From NCBI GenBank assembly GCA_036521655.1, contig DATDHI010000102.1, positions 1 through 12,980 on the forward strand: a DNA stretch of 12,980 bases, in the 5' to 3' direction. The position numbers and the translations under genes are program-made. This document shows positions 1-7,576 of this stretch, in pieces. Below the pieces are notes generated by a model, which was not told the origin of the DNA, ran no database searches, and saw only the letters and a program-made list of their open reading frames with translations. Position 1 is the stretch's first letter. Each line of letters starts with the position of its first letter. This DNA comes from GCA-003244245 sp036521655. Lineage in GTDB: Bacteria; Actinomycetota; Actinomycetes; Mycobacteriales; Pseudonocardiaceae.

Positions 1-792
1 GTACGGCCCTCATGCCCGGATCCGGTCTTCGGCACCCTGCTGGGTGGGCTCGCCGGTCTGGCAGACGCGTTGGTGGCCGCCGCCACGGTGCGACCGCGGC
101 TCGGCCTGCCGGTGCGCGGGCTGGCTCGCACGCCCGAAGGCTGGCGGCTGGAGCTGGGCAGCACGACCCGGCCCGAGTACGTCGAGGCCGACGCTGTGGT
201 GCTCGCCGTCCCGGCCCCCGCCCTGCGGCGGCTGCTGGCCGGTCCGTTGCCCGTGGCTTCGGCCTGCGCGGGCCGGGTCGAGGTCGCCTCCTCCGCCGTG
301 GTCGGGCTCGCGCTGCCGCGAGCGGCCGTGCCAACCGTCCCAGAGGCGTCGGGCGTGCTGGTGGCGTCCAGGGAGCCCCCCAGCGAGCCCCTGTCGGTCA
401 AGGCGTTCACGTTCTCCGGACGCAAGTGGGCGCACGCCTCATCGGAGGAGGTGCTGCTGGTCCGGGGCTCGCTGGGCCGCCACGGCGAGGCGCGGCTGCT
501 GCAGCGTGACGACGCCGAACTGGTCGACATGGTGCGCGCAGATCTCGCGGCGATCACCGGCGTCACCGCGGTGCCGGTGGAGACTGTGGTGGCCCGCTGG
601 GGTGGCGCCCTGCCGCAGTACGCGCCTGGGCATTGTGACACTGTTGCCGCCCTGGAGCGCGAAGTGGCCGGGGTGCCGGGCCTCGCCGTCGCCGGCGCCA
701 CACTGCACGGGGTCGGTGTGTCGGCGTGTATCGGCACCGCTGACGTCGCTGCCCGCCGGATCGCGGCGTACCTGGCAGCACCTGTGCGGTGA
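1..792 (+). CDS. hemY: Coproporphyrinogen/protoporphyrinogen oxidase HemY (CgoX type), 3' part
   Basis: The frame is open from the first base, so the start and the N-terminal FAD-binding Rossmann segment lie outside the window. The visible 263 residues match the C-terminal two thirds of the flavin-containing amine-oxidase-like HemY family: a PVFGTLLGGLAGLADAL segment, a substrate-domain middle part, and a closing GLAVAGATLHGVGVSACIG segment followed by an AARRIAAYL helix, which is the usual FAD-contacting C-terminus. In actinobacteria this enzyme oxidises coproporphyrinogen III to coproporphyrin III in the coproporphyrin-dependent heme route. The TGA stop (790-792) overlaps the GTG candidate start of hemQ in a GTGA, indicating cotranscription and translational coupling. 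hemE is expected just upstream, by analogy with mycobacteria (recalled, not visible). The family is clear; the exact substrate is inferred from the hemQ neighbour. Confidence 0.93.
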   Translation, partial: VRPSCPDPVFGTLLGGLAGLADALVAAATVRPRLGLPVRGLARTPEGWRLELGSTTRPEYVEADAVVLAVPAPALRRLLAGPLPVASACAGRVEVASSAVVGLALPRAAVPTVPEASGVLVASREPPSEPLSVKAFTFSGRKWAHASSEEVLLVRGSLGRHGEARLLQRDDAELVDMVRADLAAITGVTAVPVETVVARWGGALPQYAPGHCDTVAALEREVAGVPGLAVAGATLHGVGVSACIGTADVAARRIAAYLAAPVR

Positions 793-1508
793 CGGGTGAG
801 ACGATGGCGGCCATGACCCGCCCGGACTACGCCGAGCTGAACTCCACCATCCGCTACACCATGTGGTCGGTGTTCCGGGTGGAGCCAGGACGGCTGCCTG
901 CGGATCGCGGCGAAGCTGCGAGCGAGGCCCAGCAGTACCTGGCGGCGCTGGAGGGCAAGGGTGTCGCGGTCCGCGGGGTCTATGACCTCGCCGGATTGCG
1001 CGCCGACGCCGACTGGATGATCTGGTGGCATGCCGAAGAGATCGAGGCGCTGCAGGGAGGATACGCCGAGCTGCGCCGCTCCACCGCGCTGGGCCGGGCC
1101 AGCGTGCCGGTGTGGTCGAACGTGGCGCTGCACCGGCCCGCGGAGTTCAACAAGAGTCATGTGCCGGCGTTCCTGGCCGGCGAGGAGCCGCGGCGCTATG
1201 TCTGCGTCTACCCCTTCGTGCGCTCCTACGAGTGGTACCTGTTACCCGATGCGCAACGCCGTGAGCTGCTCGCTGAGCACGGCATGCAGGCCCGGGACTA
1301 CCCCGACGTGCGGGCCAACACGGTCGCGTCATTCGCGCTGGGCGACTATGAATGGATCCTCGCATTCGAGGCCGATGAGCTGCACCGCATCGTCGATCTG
1401 ATGCGCGCGCTACGGGCTAGCCGGGCCCGCCGCCACGTCCGCGAGGAGGTGCCGTTCTTCACCGGTCCTCGGGTTCCGGTGGCCGAGCTCGTCGCCGCCC
1501 TGCCCTAG
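789..1508 (+). CDS. hemQ: Coproheme decarboxylase HemQ (ChdC)
   Basis: This is the last enzyme of the coproporphyrin-dependent heme pathway. It oxidatively decarboxylates two propionates of coproheme III to give heme b, using hydrogen peroxide. The product belongs to the chlorite-dismutase superfamily, and from the GTG start (239 aa) the key residues can be placed: candidate distal His124 in NKSHVPAF, catalytic Tyr141 in CVYPFVRSYEWY, and proximal heme ligand His164 in LAEHGM. The spacings (17 and 23 residues) fit the actinobacterial enzymes as I recall them. The start is uncertain. GTG 789 gives the GTGA overlap with hemY; ATG 804 and ATG 813 also exist, and the start at 813 (MTRPDYAELN) most resembles the mycobacterial N-terminus and would number the catalytic Tyr as 133. 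GGTGAG at 795-800 could serve the later starts. The TAG stop shares a CTAG with convergent msrB. Confidence 0.95.
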   Translation: MTGETMAAMTRPDYAELNSTIRYTMWSVFRVEPGRLPADRGEAASEAQQYLAALEGKGVAVRGVYDLAGLRADADWMIWWHAEEIEALQGGYAELRRSTALGRASVPVWSNVALHRPAEFNKSHVPAFLAGEEPRRYVCVYPFVRSYEWYLLPDAQRRELLAEHGMQARDYPDVRANTVASFALGDYEWILAFEADELHRIVDLMRALRASRARRHVREEVPFFTGPRVPVAELVAALP

Positions 1509-1936
1509 CTCTGCGACTCCTCGGGTACCAGCCGCAGCGAGATCGAGTTGATGCAGTAGCGCTGATCGGTAGGGGTGCCGTAGCCCTCACCGTCGAAGAC
1601 GTGACCGAGGTGGCTGTGGCAGCTGGCGCAGAGCACTTCGACGCGCTTAGCGAACATGGTGCGGTCCTCGCGCAGCAGCACCGCGTCACCGGCCAGCGGA
1701 GTGAAGAACGATGGCCACCCGCAGTGCGACTCGAACTTGTGGTCGCTGCGGAACAGCTCCGCGCCACACGCCCGGCACTCGTACACACCCTGCGTCTTGG
1801 TGTTCTCGTACTCGCCGGTACCAGGCCGTTCGGTGCCTGCCTTGCGCAGTACCGCGTACTCCTGCGGGGTGAGCTGCTCGCGCCATTCGGTGTCGGACTT
1901 CACGACCTTGGGGGTAACACCAGCCACAGGATCCAT
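1505..1936 (-). CDS. msrB: Peptide-methionine (R)-S-oxide reductase MsrB
   Basis: MsrB reduces the R epimer of protein methionine sulfoxide back to methionine in the cytoplasm, using thioredoxin as reductant. From the ATG at 1936 the product is 143 aa, the normal length for a single-domain MsrB. It carries the two zinc-binding CxxC pairs (Cys54/Cys57 in ECRACG, Cys103/Cys106 in LCASCHSHLGHVFDG), the family CGWPSF segment with Cys72 as a possible resolving cysteine, and the catalytic Cys128 in RYCINSISL. In-frame GTG codons at 1942 and 1945 would add two or three residues. I prefer the ATG, but neither start has a strong ribosome-binding site. The gene lies 40 bases downstream of a small membrane-protein gene on the same strand, and its TAG stop overlaps that of hemQ. 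Its position beside hemQ matches the mycobacterial neighbourhood (recalled) and suits a heme and peroxide handling context. Confidence 0.95.
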   Translation of the reverse strand: MDPVAGVTPKVVKSDTEWREQLTPQEYAVLRKAGTERPGTGEYENTKTQGVYECRACGAELFRSDHKFESHCGWPSFFTPLAGDAVLLREDRTMFAKRVEVLCASCHSHLGHVFDGEGYGTPTDQRYCINSISLRLVPEESQS

Positions 1937-1976
1937 AGCCACCACGCTACGCGGGAGGTTATCGCCTCAGCAGGGT

Positions 1977-2294
1977 TCAGCCCAGCAGGGTGAGAAGTAC
2001 CTCCCACACTGTGATCGCCACCCCGAGCAGGATCAGGGCTACCACCAGGACGGCAGCGGCCCGCCTCAGTCCCTGCGCGCGGTTGGCCGACTCGGCGAAG
2101 TCGGTGACACCGAACAGGTAGCCCTCAACGGTGAAACCCGGGTATTGGCGGCGGGCGCGATCCAGATGCTCGGAGAAGGCCTGCACCTCTGGATCGTCGC
2201 GGTCCAGACCGATCAGCTCGTCGTCCAGCCAGCGTCGCTCCTCGGCGTCAGGATCCGAACCCGGCCGGTCGCGTTGGGGTTCATCGCGCACCAC
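1977..2294 (-). CDS. Small single-pass membrane protein of unknown function
   Basis: I do not recognise a named family. From the GTG at 2294 the product is 105 aa. It has a highly charged, acidic N-terminal half (PQRDRPGSDPDAEERRW, then LDDELIGLDRDDPEV), a middle amphipathic stretch ending in RRQYPGFTVEGYLFG, and one hydrophobic helix near the C-terminus (about residues 79-103). Basic residues just before the helix (NRAQGLRR) suggest that the bulk is cytoplasmic and the C-terminal end is anchored in the membrane. The start is uncertain: a second GTG follows at 2291, where GGGA lies 5 bases upstream, and a TTG at 2333 would add 13 residues. The third-position bias supports coding. It precedes msrB by about 40 bases and may be cotranscribed with it. 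It is divergent from the LigD-type polymerase gene. Confidence 0.72.
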   Translation of the reverse strand: MVRDEPQRDRPGSDPDAEERRWLDDELIGLDRDDPEVQAFSEHLDRARRQYPGFTVEGYLFGVTDFAESANRAQGLRRAAAVLVVALILLGVAITVWEVLLTLLG

Positions 2295-2381
2295 CGTCCC
2301 ACGGTAGCCCCACGATGCGCGGCCGGTCTGCAATAAGGCGGTCCTCGGTGCGTCGGGTCATGGTGCGGTAGCTTGCCGGTC

Positions 2382-3428
2382 GTGGGTCGCAGCGAGGCGT
2401 TGGAGCTCACGGTGCCGGGCCCCGGGGGTCAGCGCACCGTGCGGGTGTCCAACCCGGACAAGGTGTACTTCCCCGAACGCGGCATCACCAAGCGGCAGGT
2501 CGTGGAGTACTACCTGGCGGTGGCCGGTCCGCTGCTCGGGGTGCTGGCGCAGCGACCGGTCACGCTCAAGCGCTTCGTGGACGGGGTGGCCGGGGAAGCC
2601 TTCTACGCCAAGCGCGTACCGCGAGGCGCCCCGGACTGGGTGGACTCGGTGCAGATCACCTTTCCGTCCGGGCGGACCGCCCGCGAAGTGTGCCCCACCG
2701 AGCCCGCCGTGCTCGCGTGGGCGGCGAACCTGGGCACCTTCGACTTCCACCCCTGGCCGGTGCGCCGCCCGCGGGTGGATCATCCCGATGAGCTTCGGGT
2801 GGACCTCGACCCGCAGCCGGGGACCGGCTTCGCGGATGCTGTCGTGGTGGCCGGCGTGCTGCACGAGGTGCTGTCTGATGCGGGACTGGTCGGTTACCCC
2901 AAGACATCTGGGGGTCGGGGGATCCATACCGCGGTTCGCATCCGCCCGGAGTGGACGTTCGTGCAGGTTCGCCGGGCGGTGATCGCGCTGGCCCGGGAGG
3001 TTGCTCGCCGGATCCCAGACCGGGCCACGGTGTCCTGGTGGAAGGAGGAACGCGGCCAGCGGGTGTTCCTGGACTTCAACCAGGCGGCTCGGGACCGCAC
3101 GATCGCCTCGGCGTGGTCGGTGCGCGGCACTCCACGCGCCACGGTGTCGATGCCGTTGTCCTGGGACGACCTGCCGCAGGTGCACCCCGACGACTTCGAC
3201 GTGCTCACAGTGCCCGCGCTGCTCACCGAGCGGGGCGACCCGCACGCCGCGCTGGACAGCGAAGCCTTCAGCCTGGAGACGTTGTTGGACTGGGCAGAGC
3301 GCGACGAGCGCGACCACGGCCTCGGTGACCTGCCCTACCCCCCTGAATACCCGAAGATGCCCGGCGAACCGCTACGAGTGCAGCCCAGCCGCGCCAAGCG
3401 CCCCAGCGGCGAAAACACGCCCAACTAG
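2382..3428 (+). CDS. Stand-alone LigD-type primase-polymerase (archaeo-eukaryotic primase fold)
   Basis: This is the polymerase domain of the bacterial non-homologous end-joining ligase LigD, encoded without ligase or nuclease domains (348 aa). Such enzymes add ribo- or deoxyribonucleotides to DNA ends or gaps. Visible motifs, numbered from the GTG at 2382, are the metal-binding pair Asp141/Asp143 in LRVDLDPQPG, SGGRGIH at 176-182 (the nucleotide-contacting SGGKGxH motif), and the third catalytic aspartate Asp231 in VFLDFNQ. The 88-residue spacing between Asp143 and Asp231 equals that recalled for characterised LigD polymerase domains. An RDRTIASAWSVRGTPRATVS segment and a PLSWDDL turn also fit. 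A TTG at 2373 is an alternative start; GGTAG lies about 10 bases before the GTG. No ku gene is in the window. The nearest relatives are probably the mycobacterial PolD1/PolD2 type. The stop TAG lies in a CTAG shared with a decayed convergent gene. Confidence 0.93.
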   Translation: MGRSEALELTVPGPGGQRTVRVSNPDKVYFPERGITKRQVVEYYLAVAGPLLGVLAQRPVTLKRFVDGVAGEAFYAKRVPRGAPDWVDSVQITFPSGRTAREVCPTEPAVLAWAANLGTFDFHPWPVRRPRVDHPDELRVDLDPQPGTGFADAVVVAGVLHEVLSDAGLVGYPKTSGGRGIHTAVRIRPEWTFVQVRRAVIALAREVARRIPDRATVSWWKEERGQRVFLDFNQAARDRTIASAWSVRGTPRATVSMPLSWDDLPQVHPDDFDVLTVPALLTERGDPHAALDSEAFSLETLLDWAERDERDHGLGDLPYPPEYPKMPGEPLRVQPSRAKRPSGENTPN

Positions 3429-3510
3429 TGGGCGTTCCGGTCGAGAAGCTGGACGATGACGCCGTTAGGGTCCCTCACCGGAAGGCCCGCTCCCCCCACT
3501 CGAGGGCCTG
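3425..3510 (-). pseudogene. Decayed VOC (glyoxalase/bleomycin-resistance fold) C-terminus
   Basis: Read on the minus strand, two frames together give ALEWGERAFR followed by VRDPNGVIVQLLDRNAH and a TAG stop (3427-3425). WGER.F.V.DPNG..VQL is the usual last beta-strand pair of VOC-superfamily metal-dependent enzymes, including the metal-ligand position near the C-terminus. The two parts are joined only if one base is restored in the CACCGG stretch at about 3476-3481; as it stands, the first frame ends in TGA there. Upstream of about 3510 the resemblance fades and no full-length gene precedes it. I therefore call it a frameshifted, truncated remnant. Family assignment rests on a short segment. 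Confidence 0.55.
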
Positions 3511-3542
3511 GCAGCGCGCACGATGCGCGGGGTGCCTCAGTC

Positions 3543-3559
3543 CTCGGGGTGGCCCCGAG
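3543..3559. terminator. Possible bidirectional terminator hairpin between convergent genes
   Basis: CTCGGGG and CCCCGAG form a perfect 7-bp stem with a 3-base loop. It lies between the 3' ends of the plus-strand polymerase gene and minus-strand copA. No U-tract follows on either strand, so its role as a terminator is inferred from placement and stem strength only. Confidence 0.35.
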
Positions 3560-3581
3560 CGCAGCCGGCCGCCCACCGGAG

Positions 3582-3647
3582 CCGCGATTTGGCTCCGAAT
3601 GGCGGTTGCGCGGGCATTACTGAGCGCCATTCGGAGCCCAATGGCGG
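3582..3647. repeat. Dispersed palindromic element, copy 1
   Basis: The element holds two related half-units whose 3' ends lie 42 bases apart (3583-3605 and 3625-3647). Each ends in AATGGCGG, and the second is itself a near-palindrome of CGCCATTCGG and CCCAATGGCG. A second copy of the same length lies at 7611-7676; aligned without gaps, 52 of 66 bases agree, with the differences mostly in the spacer. The copy covers the copA stop codon and last codons. It resembles REP-like intergenic elements of actinomycetes; mobility is not shown. Confidence 0.75.
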
Positions 3648-5902
3648 ACGGGGGAGCCGAACCGGCGTAGGCGGAGGCTGTTGGAGACGACGAAGAGGGA
3701 GGACAGGGTCATGGCAGCGCCGGCGATCAGGGGGTTGAGCAGGCCGAATGCCGCGAGTGGCAGGGCGGCGATGTTGTAGCCGAATGCCCAGGCGAGGTTG
3801 CCGCGGATGGTGCGCAGGGTGCTGCGGGCGAGCTTGATCGCGCTGGGTACGACGTCCAGGTCGTCGCGGATCAGGATTAGGTCAGCGGCGCCAAGCGCGA
3901 CGTCGGTGCCGCTGACGAGGGCCAGGCCGAGGTTGGCGCGGGCCAGTGCGGGCGCGTCGTTGACGCCGTCGCCGACCATCGCCACCGAACGCCCCTGGGC
4001 CTGCAACGACTCGATCGTGGCAGCCTTGTCGTGGGGGAGTACCTCGGCGATCACCTCGTCGATGCCGACTTGCGCGGCGACCGCTCGGGCGGTTGCCTCG
4101 TTGTCCCCGGTGAGCAGCACGGTGCGCAGTCCGAGCCGGAGCAGCTCGGTGACCGCTGCGGCCGCAGTCGGCTTCACCGTGTCCGCCAGCGCGAACACGC
4201 CTTCGACGACGCCGCCGACGGCAACCACCACGGTCGTGCGCCCTTGCTGCTCCCACTGGGTGCGCCGCTCGTCCAGCTCGGCCGGGATCCTGATGCCGCG
4301 CTGGGCCAGCATCCGCGCTGATCCGACCAGCACCTGCTGGCCGTCCACGACGCCGTAGGCCCCGAGACCGGACAGGCTGGTGAAGTCCGCCACCGGAGGG
4401 ATCCGACTCAACCCAGCGCGGGCCAACGCGCTGATCGCCGTGGCGACGGCATGCTCGGAGGCGTCCTCCACGGCGCCGGCATGGCGCAGCAAGTCCTCCA
4501 GCGAGGTTCCCGCTGCCAGCTCGACGTCGATCACGGCCATCCGACCGCTGGTGATGGTCCCGGTCTTGTCCAGCACCACGGTGTCGATCGCGCGGGCCGA
4601 CTCCAGCGCCTGGTGGCCCTTGATGAAGATGCCCAGCTCCGCGCCGCGCCCGGAGGCCACCATGAGTGCCGTCGGGGTGGCCAGACCCAGCGCGCACGGG
4701 CACGCGATGATCAGCACCGCCAGTGCTGAGCTGAACGCGCGCTCGACCGACCCGTCGATGGCCAGCCAGCCGAGGAAGGTCAACACCGCCAAGGCCAACA
4801 CGACCGGGACGAACACCCCGCAGATGCGGTCCGCGAGCCGCTGGATGCCGGCCTTGTCGCTCTGCGCCTGCTCGACCAGGGCCACCAGCTGCGCCAGCTG
4901 GGTGTCGGCGCCCACCTTGGTGGCACGCACCACAAGCCGGCCGCTGCACGCGATGGTGCCGCCGATGACCCGATCGCCCTCGGACACCTCGACGGGCGCC
5001 GATTCCCCGGTCATCGTGCTGGCGTCCACTCCGCTGTGGCCCGCCAGTACCTCGCCGTCGGTGGCGATGGTCTCACCCGGGCGAACCACGAAGTGATCGC
5101 CGACCTGCAGCTGCGCGACCGGGATGCGGTACTCCTGCCCGTCGGCGCGGCGCACAGCCACGTCCCGCGCACCGAGGCCGGCCAGCCCGCGCAGGGCGCT
5201 CCCAGCACGCCGCTTCGCTCGCGCCTCGAACAGCCGCCCAGCGAGCAGGAAGATCGTCACGCCGACGGCCACGTCGAGGTAGATGGAGCCACCGGGCCGG
5301 AAGAGCAGCCCCCAACCACGGTCGGCGCCTGCACCGGCACCGTCCTGGAAGAACATCGTGTACACCGACCAGCAGGTGGCCGCGGTGATCCCCAGCGACA
5401 CCAGGGTGTCCATCGACGTCGAACCATGCCGGGCGTTGACGACGGCGTTGCGGTGAAAGGGCCAGGCACACCACGTCACGATCGGCAAGGTCATCGCCAG
5501 CAGCACCCACTGCCACCCGGTGAACCGCGACGAGGGCAGCAGCACCACGGTCATCGACAGATCGCCCAGCGGCACTCCGAGCGCCAGCGCCACCACCAGG
5601 CGACGCATCAGGTACCCCACCGGGGCGTGCTCGTCCTCGGCAGGAGGTTGGTCGGGCTCGATCGGCGCGGCGCGGTAACCGGCGTTCTCGACCTGCGCGA
5701 TCAGCTCCGCCATGTCCACCGGCGCGGAGGCCTGCACGCTGGCTTTCTCGGTGGCGAAGTTCACACTGGCGTGCACGCCGTCCAGCTTGTTGAGCTTGCG
5801 CTCCACCCGCGCGGCGCAGGCCGCGCACGTCATGCCCCCGATGGACAATTCGACCGACCGCACCGCCGATGGCGGCTGGTCGACCGAGGAGGTCAACGAC
5901 AT
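3617..5902 (-). CDS. copA: Copper-exporting P1B-type ATPase (CopA/CtpV-like)
   Basis: This is a membrane pump that drives Cu(I) out of the cytoplasm by ATP hydrolysis (761 aa from ATG 5902). The order of motifs is complete: N-terminal heavy-metal-binding domain with GMTCAAC (23-29), membrane helices, actuator-domain TGES (298-301), intramembrane CPC (401-403), phosphorylation site DKTGT (Asp445), SEH (482-484) in the nucleotide domain, TGDN (598-601), GDGVND (644-649), then YN (709-710) and MTLSS (731-735). The YN and MxxSS signatures of the last two helices point to Cu(I) specificity. The usual SEHP is SEHA here, which I recall from some actinobacterial members. An AGGAG lies 13 bases before the ATG. 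The last 11 residues and the TAA stop are encoded by a dispersed repeat. No csoR or copZ lies in the window. The gene starts 71 bases after the hydrolase stop, so cotranscription is possible. Confidence 0.96.
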   Translation of the reverse strand: MSLTSSVDQPPSAVRSVELSIGGMTCAACAARVERKLNKLDGVHASVNFATEKASVQASAPVDMAELIAQVENAGYRAAPIEPDQPPAEDEHAPVGYLMRRLVVALALGVPLGDLSMTVVLLPSSRFTGWQWVLLAMTLPIVTWCAWPFHRNAVVNARHGSTSMDTLVSLGITAATCWSVYTMFFQDGAGAGADRGWGLLFRPGGSIYLDVAVGVTIFLLAGRLFEARAKRRAGSALRGLAGLGARDVAVRRADGQEYRIPVAQLQVGDHFVVRPGETIATDGEVLAGHSGVDASTMTGESAPVEVSEGDRVIGGTIACSGRLVVRATKVGADTQLAQLVALVEQAQSDKAGIQRLADRICGVFVPVVLALAVLTFLGWLAIDGSVERAFSSALAVLIIACPCALGLATPTALMVASGRGAELGIFIKGHQALESARAIDTVVLDKTGTITSGRMAVIDVELAAGTSLEDLLRHAGAVEDASEHAVATAISALARAGLSRIPPVADFTSLSGLGAYGVVDGQQVLVGSARMLAQRGIRIPAELDERRTQWEQQGRTTVVVAVGGVVEGVFALADTVKPTAAAAVTELLRLGLRTVLLTGDNEATARAVAAQVGIDEVIAEVLPHDKAATIESLQAQGRSVAMVGDGVNDAPALARANLGLALVSGTDVALGAADLILIRDDLDVVPSAIKLARSTLRTIRGNLAWAFGYNIAALPLAAFGLLNPLIAGAAMTLSSLFVVSNSLRLRRFGSPVRHWAPNGAQ

Positions 5903-5973
5903 GACCAGGTTCACTCTCCTGTGATCACCACGGGTTCCGGCAACTGTGATTGAACCAGGGCTGTAAAGCTCGG

Positions 5974-7539
5974 CTACGGCGGGCACAGGGTGCCCTGGGT
6001 GGGTATCGAGGCATCCGTCAGGAAGCGGGTGACCAGGTCGACCATGCAGGGGCTACCCGGCAGCGCCCCGTGCGCCTGCCCCTGCCAGATCACCAAGGTC
6101 GCCGAGGGCAACGACTGGGCGGTGCGCCGGGCAGCGTCGACCGGCGTCACCGGGTCCCCGTCTGTGCCCACGACGAGTACCGGTGGCAGCGGGTGCTCAC
6201 TTGGCAGCACCGGTGGTGCCGGGGGCACCGGCCATGCGCTGCACATCAGCAGCCGCCCGGCGAACAGCGGCCCGAACAGCGCGGAACGCCGCTGCCACTG
6301 CTGCACGAGTTGCTGGGCGCGCTCCGGAGGCACCCGGGTCGGGGTGTCGTTGCATTGCGTGGCCAGTGCCGGGTCGAAGCGCGCGGGCAGCCCGTTGGTT
6401 TTGTCCAGCACTGGCTGCACCAGCATGGCCACCTCGGCCCCGCGCCCGTCGCGGGCGGCCGCCAGCGCGCTGGAGAGCTGCTTCCACCGCTGTGGGTCAC
6501 CGACCGTCTCGAGTACGGCCTGGTAGGCCGTGCCGGCAGTAACCCGCTGCGACCCGACCTGCAGCGGCGTCCTGCTCAGCGCCTTGGCCAGGTCCGTCAG
6601 GGCGGCACGGGGGTCGGGTCCCAGTGGGCAGCCCTGGGCTACGCAGTCGGCGGCGAACGCGGTGTACCCGGCGTCGGCGGCCGCCATCGCTGCCTCGGCG
6701 GCGGTGACGCCGTCGAGCGTGGGATCAGCCGCGCCGTCGAGCACTATCCGTCCGACCGAGGTGGGGTACCTGCGCAGGAACTCGGTGACAGCCCGGGACG
6801 CCTCGCCGTGTGAGACCACGTTGAGCACCGGCGCGTCCAGCGCCACCCGGAGCTGCTCGAGGTCATCGGCGGTGCGGGAGGAGTTGATCGCCGTGAGCAC
6901 CTCGCCGATGTCCTGCACGCAGGTCTGGATCGCGGCGCGGGTGATGTCGAGCAACGAATCCAGCTGCCCGGACTCGCCGTTGGGGCCGATACCGATGATC
7001 CGGCTCCGAACGTTCTTGGGAATGCAGTCCAGCGGCTCGGTCGGGCCTGTGCCGCGCCTGGCCAACCCGATCAGAGTGAACCGGTCGAGCAGGGCTGGCG
7101 GCAGCTGTGCGGCCAACCGGACGGCCCGCACCGTGCCGGGCTCCCCGGACGCCTCACCAAGCACCACCAGCGGGGCTGGGCTGTCGCCAACCCGGGTGAG
7201 GTCCAATCTGAGGGAGTCCCCGAACGCCGGCCGCGCCACGTTAGCGTCGACTCGAAGTTCGCTGCAGTCCACCCGTCGCGCGCTGGGCATGCCGAGCTGC
7301 GATGAGATCGTGGCGGTGCAGTCCCGCCAGGGAAGCGACCCGTGGTTGTAATCGCCCACGGGTGGCAGCGGGGTGCTGCTGGGCGGGCTCTGCGGGGGAG
7401 GCCGCAGCGGCAGGTTGGTGTCCCGCACCGCCACCGGGGGCCGGTCCGAGGGACCGGCGGTGCATCCGCCAATGAGCACCCCGAGCAGTAACGTCAGAAC
7501 CCCCAGACACCGCAAGGCCCGGTGCGGGCGGACGGGCAC
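5974..7539 (-). CDS. Secreted alpha/beta-hydrolase lipoprotein, tripeptidyl-aminopeptidase (Hip1/SlpD) family
   Basis: This is a cell-envelope serine peptidase-like protein of 521 aa, the usual length for this actinobacterial family. The N-terminus has basic residues, a hydrophobic stretch and a lipobox LIGGC with Cys26 as the lipidated residue, then a Pro-rich linker (about 43-60). The probable catalytic triad is Ser243 in LNVVSHGEA, Asp462 in GTDGDPVTP, and His490 in GQAHGAL. The C-terminal TAP-like domain holds the last two. The nucleophile elbow lacks its first glycine (Val241 in place of Gly in GxSxG), so activity should not be assumed. Cysteines at 74, 92, 172, 207, 299, 304, 396, 433, 498 and 519 suit an exported disulfide-bonded protein. 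The GTG start has an ideal GAGGAG (7545-7550) 5 bases upstream. From memory, Rv2672, near hemQ and msrB in M. tuberculosis, belongs to the same family. Confidence 0.88.
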   Translation of the reverse strand: MPVRPHRALRCLGVLTLLLGVLIGGCTAGPSDRPPVAVRDTNLPLRPPPQSPPSSTPLPPVGDYNHGSLPWRDCTATISSQLGMPSARRVDCSELRVDANVARPAFGDSLRLDLTRVGDSPAPLVVLGEASGEPGTVRAVRLAAQLPPALLDRFTLIGLARRGTGPTEPLDCIPKNVRSRIIGIGPNGESGQLDSLLDITRAAIQTCVQDIGEVLTAINSSRTADDLEQLRVALDAPVLNVVSHGEASRAVTEFLRRYPTSVGRIVLDGAADPTLDGVTAAEAAMAAADAGYTAFAADCVAQGCPLGPDPRAALTDLAKALSRTPLQVGSQRVTAGTAYQAVLETVGDPQRWKQLSSALAAARDGRGAEVAMLVQPVLDKTNGLPARFDPALATQCNDTPTRVPPERAQQLVQQWQRRSALFGPLFAGRLLMCSAWPVPPAPPVLPSEHPLPPVLVVGTDGDPVTPVDAARRTAQSLPSATLVIWQGQAHGALPGSPCMVDLVTRFLTDASIPTQGTLCPP

Positions 7540-7576
7540 GAACTCTCCTCGCCTACAGCTCTGGTCCGGTCTGGTC

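Noticed and set aside
3428..3670. An 80-codon plus-strand frame after the polymerase gene
   Set aside because: It lies antisense to the VOC remnant and runs through the palindromic repeat. No ribosome-binding site or family resemblance is seen.
3882..4949. A 355-codon minus-strand frame within copA
   Set aside because: It is an out-of-frame shadow of copA, rich in Arg/Gly/Ala, with no motif. The copA frame has every P-type ATPase signature through the same stretch.
5903..5973. A copper-responsive operator (CsoR- or CueR-type) before copA
   Set aside because: I looked for a GC-rich CsoR-type palindrome or a long-spacer promoter with dyad symmetry in the 71-base gap and saw neither clearly enough to report.
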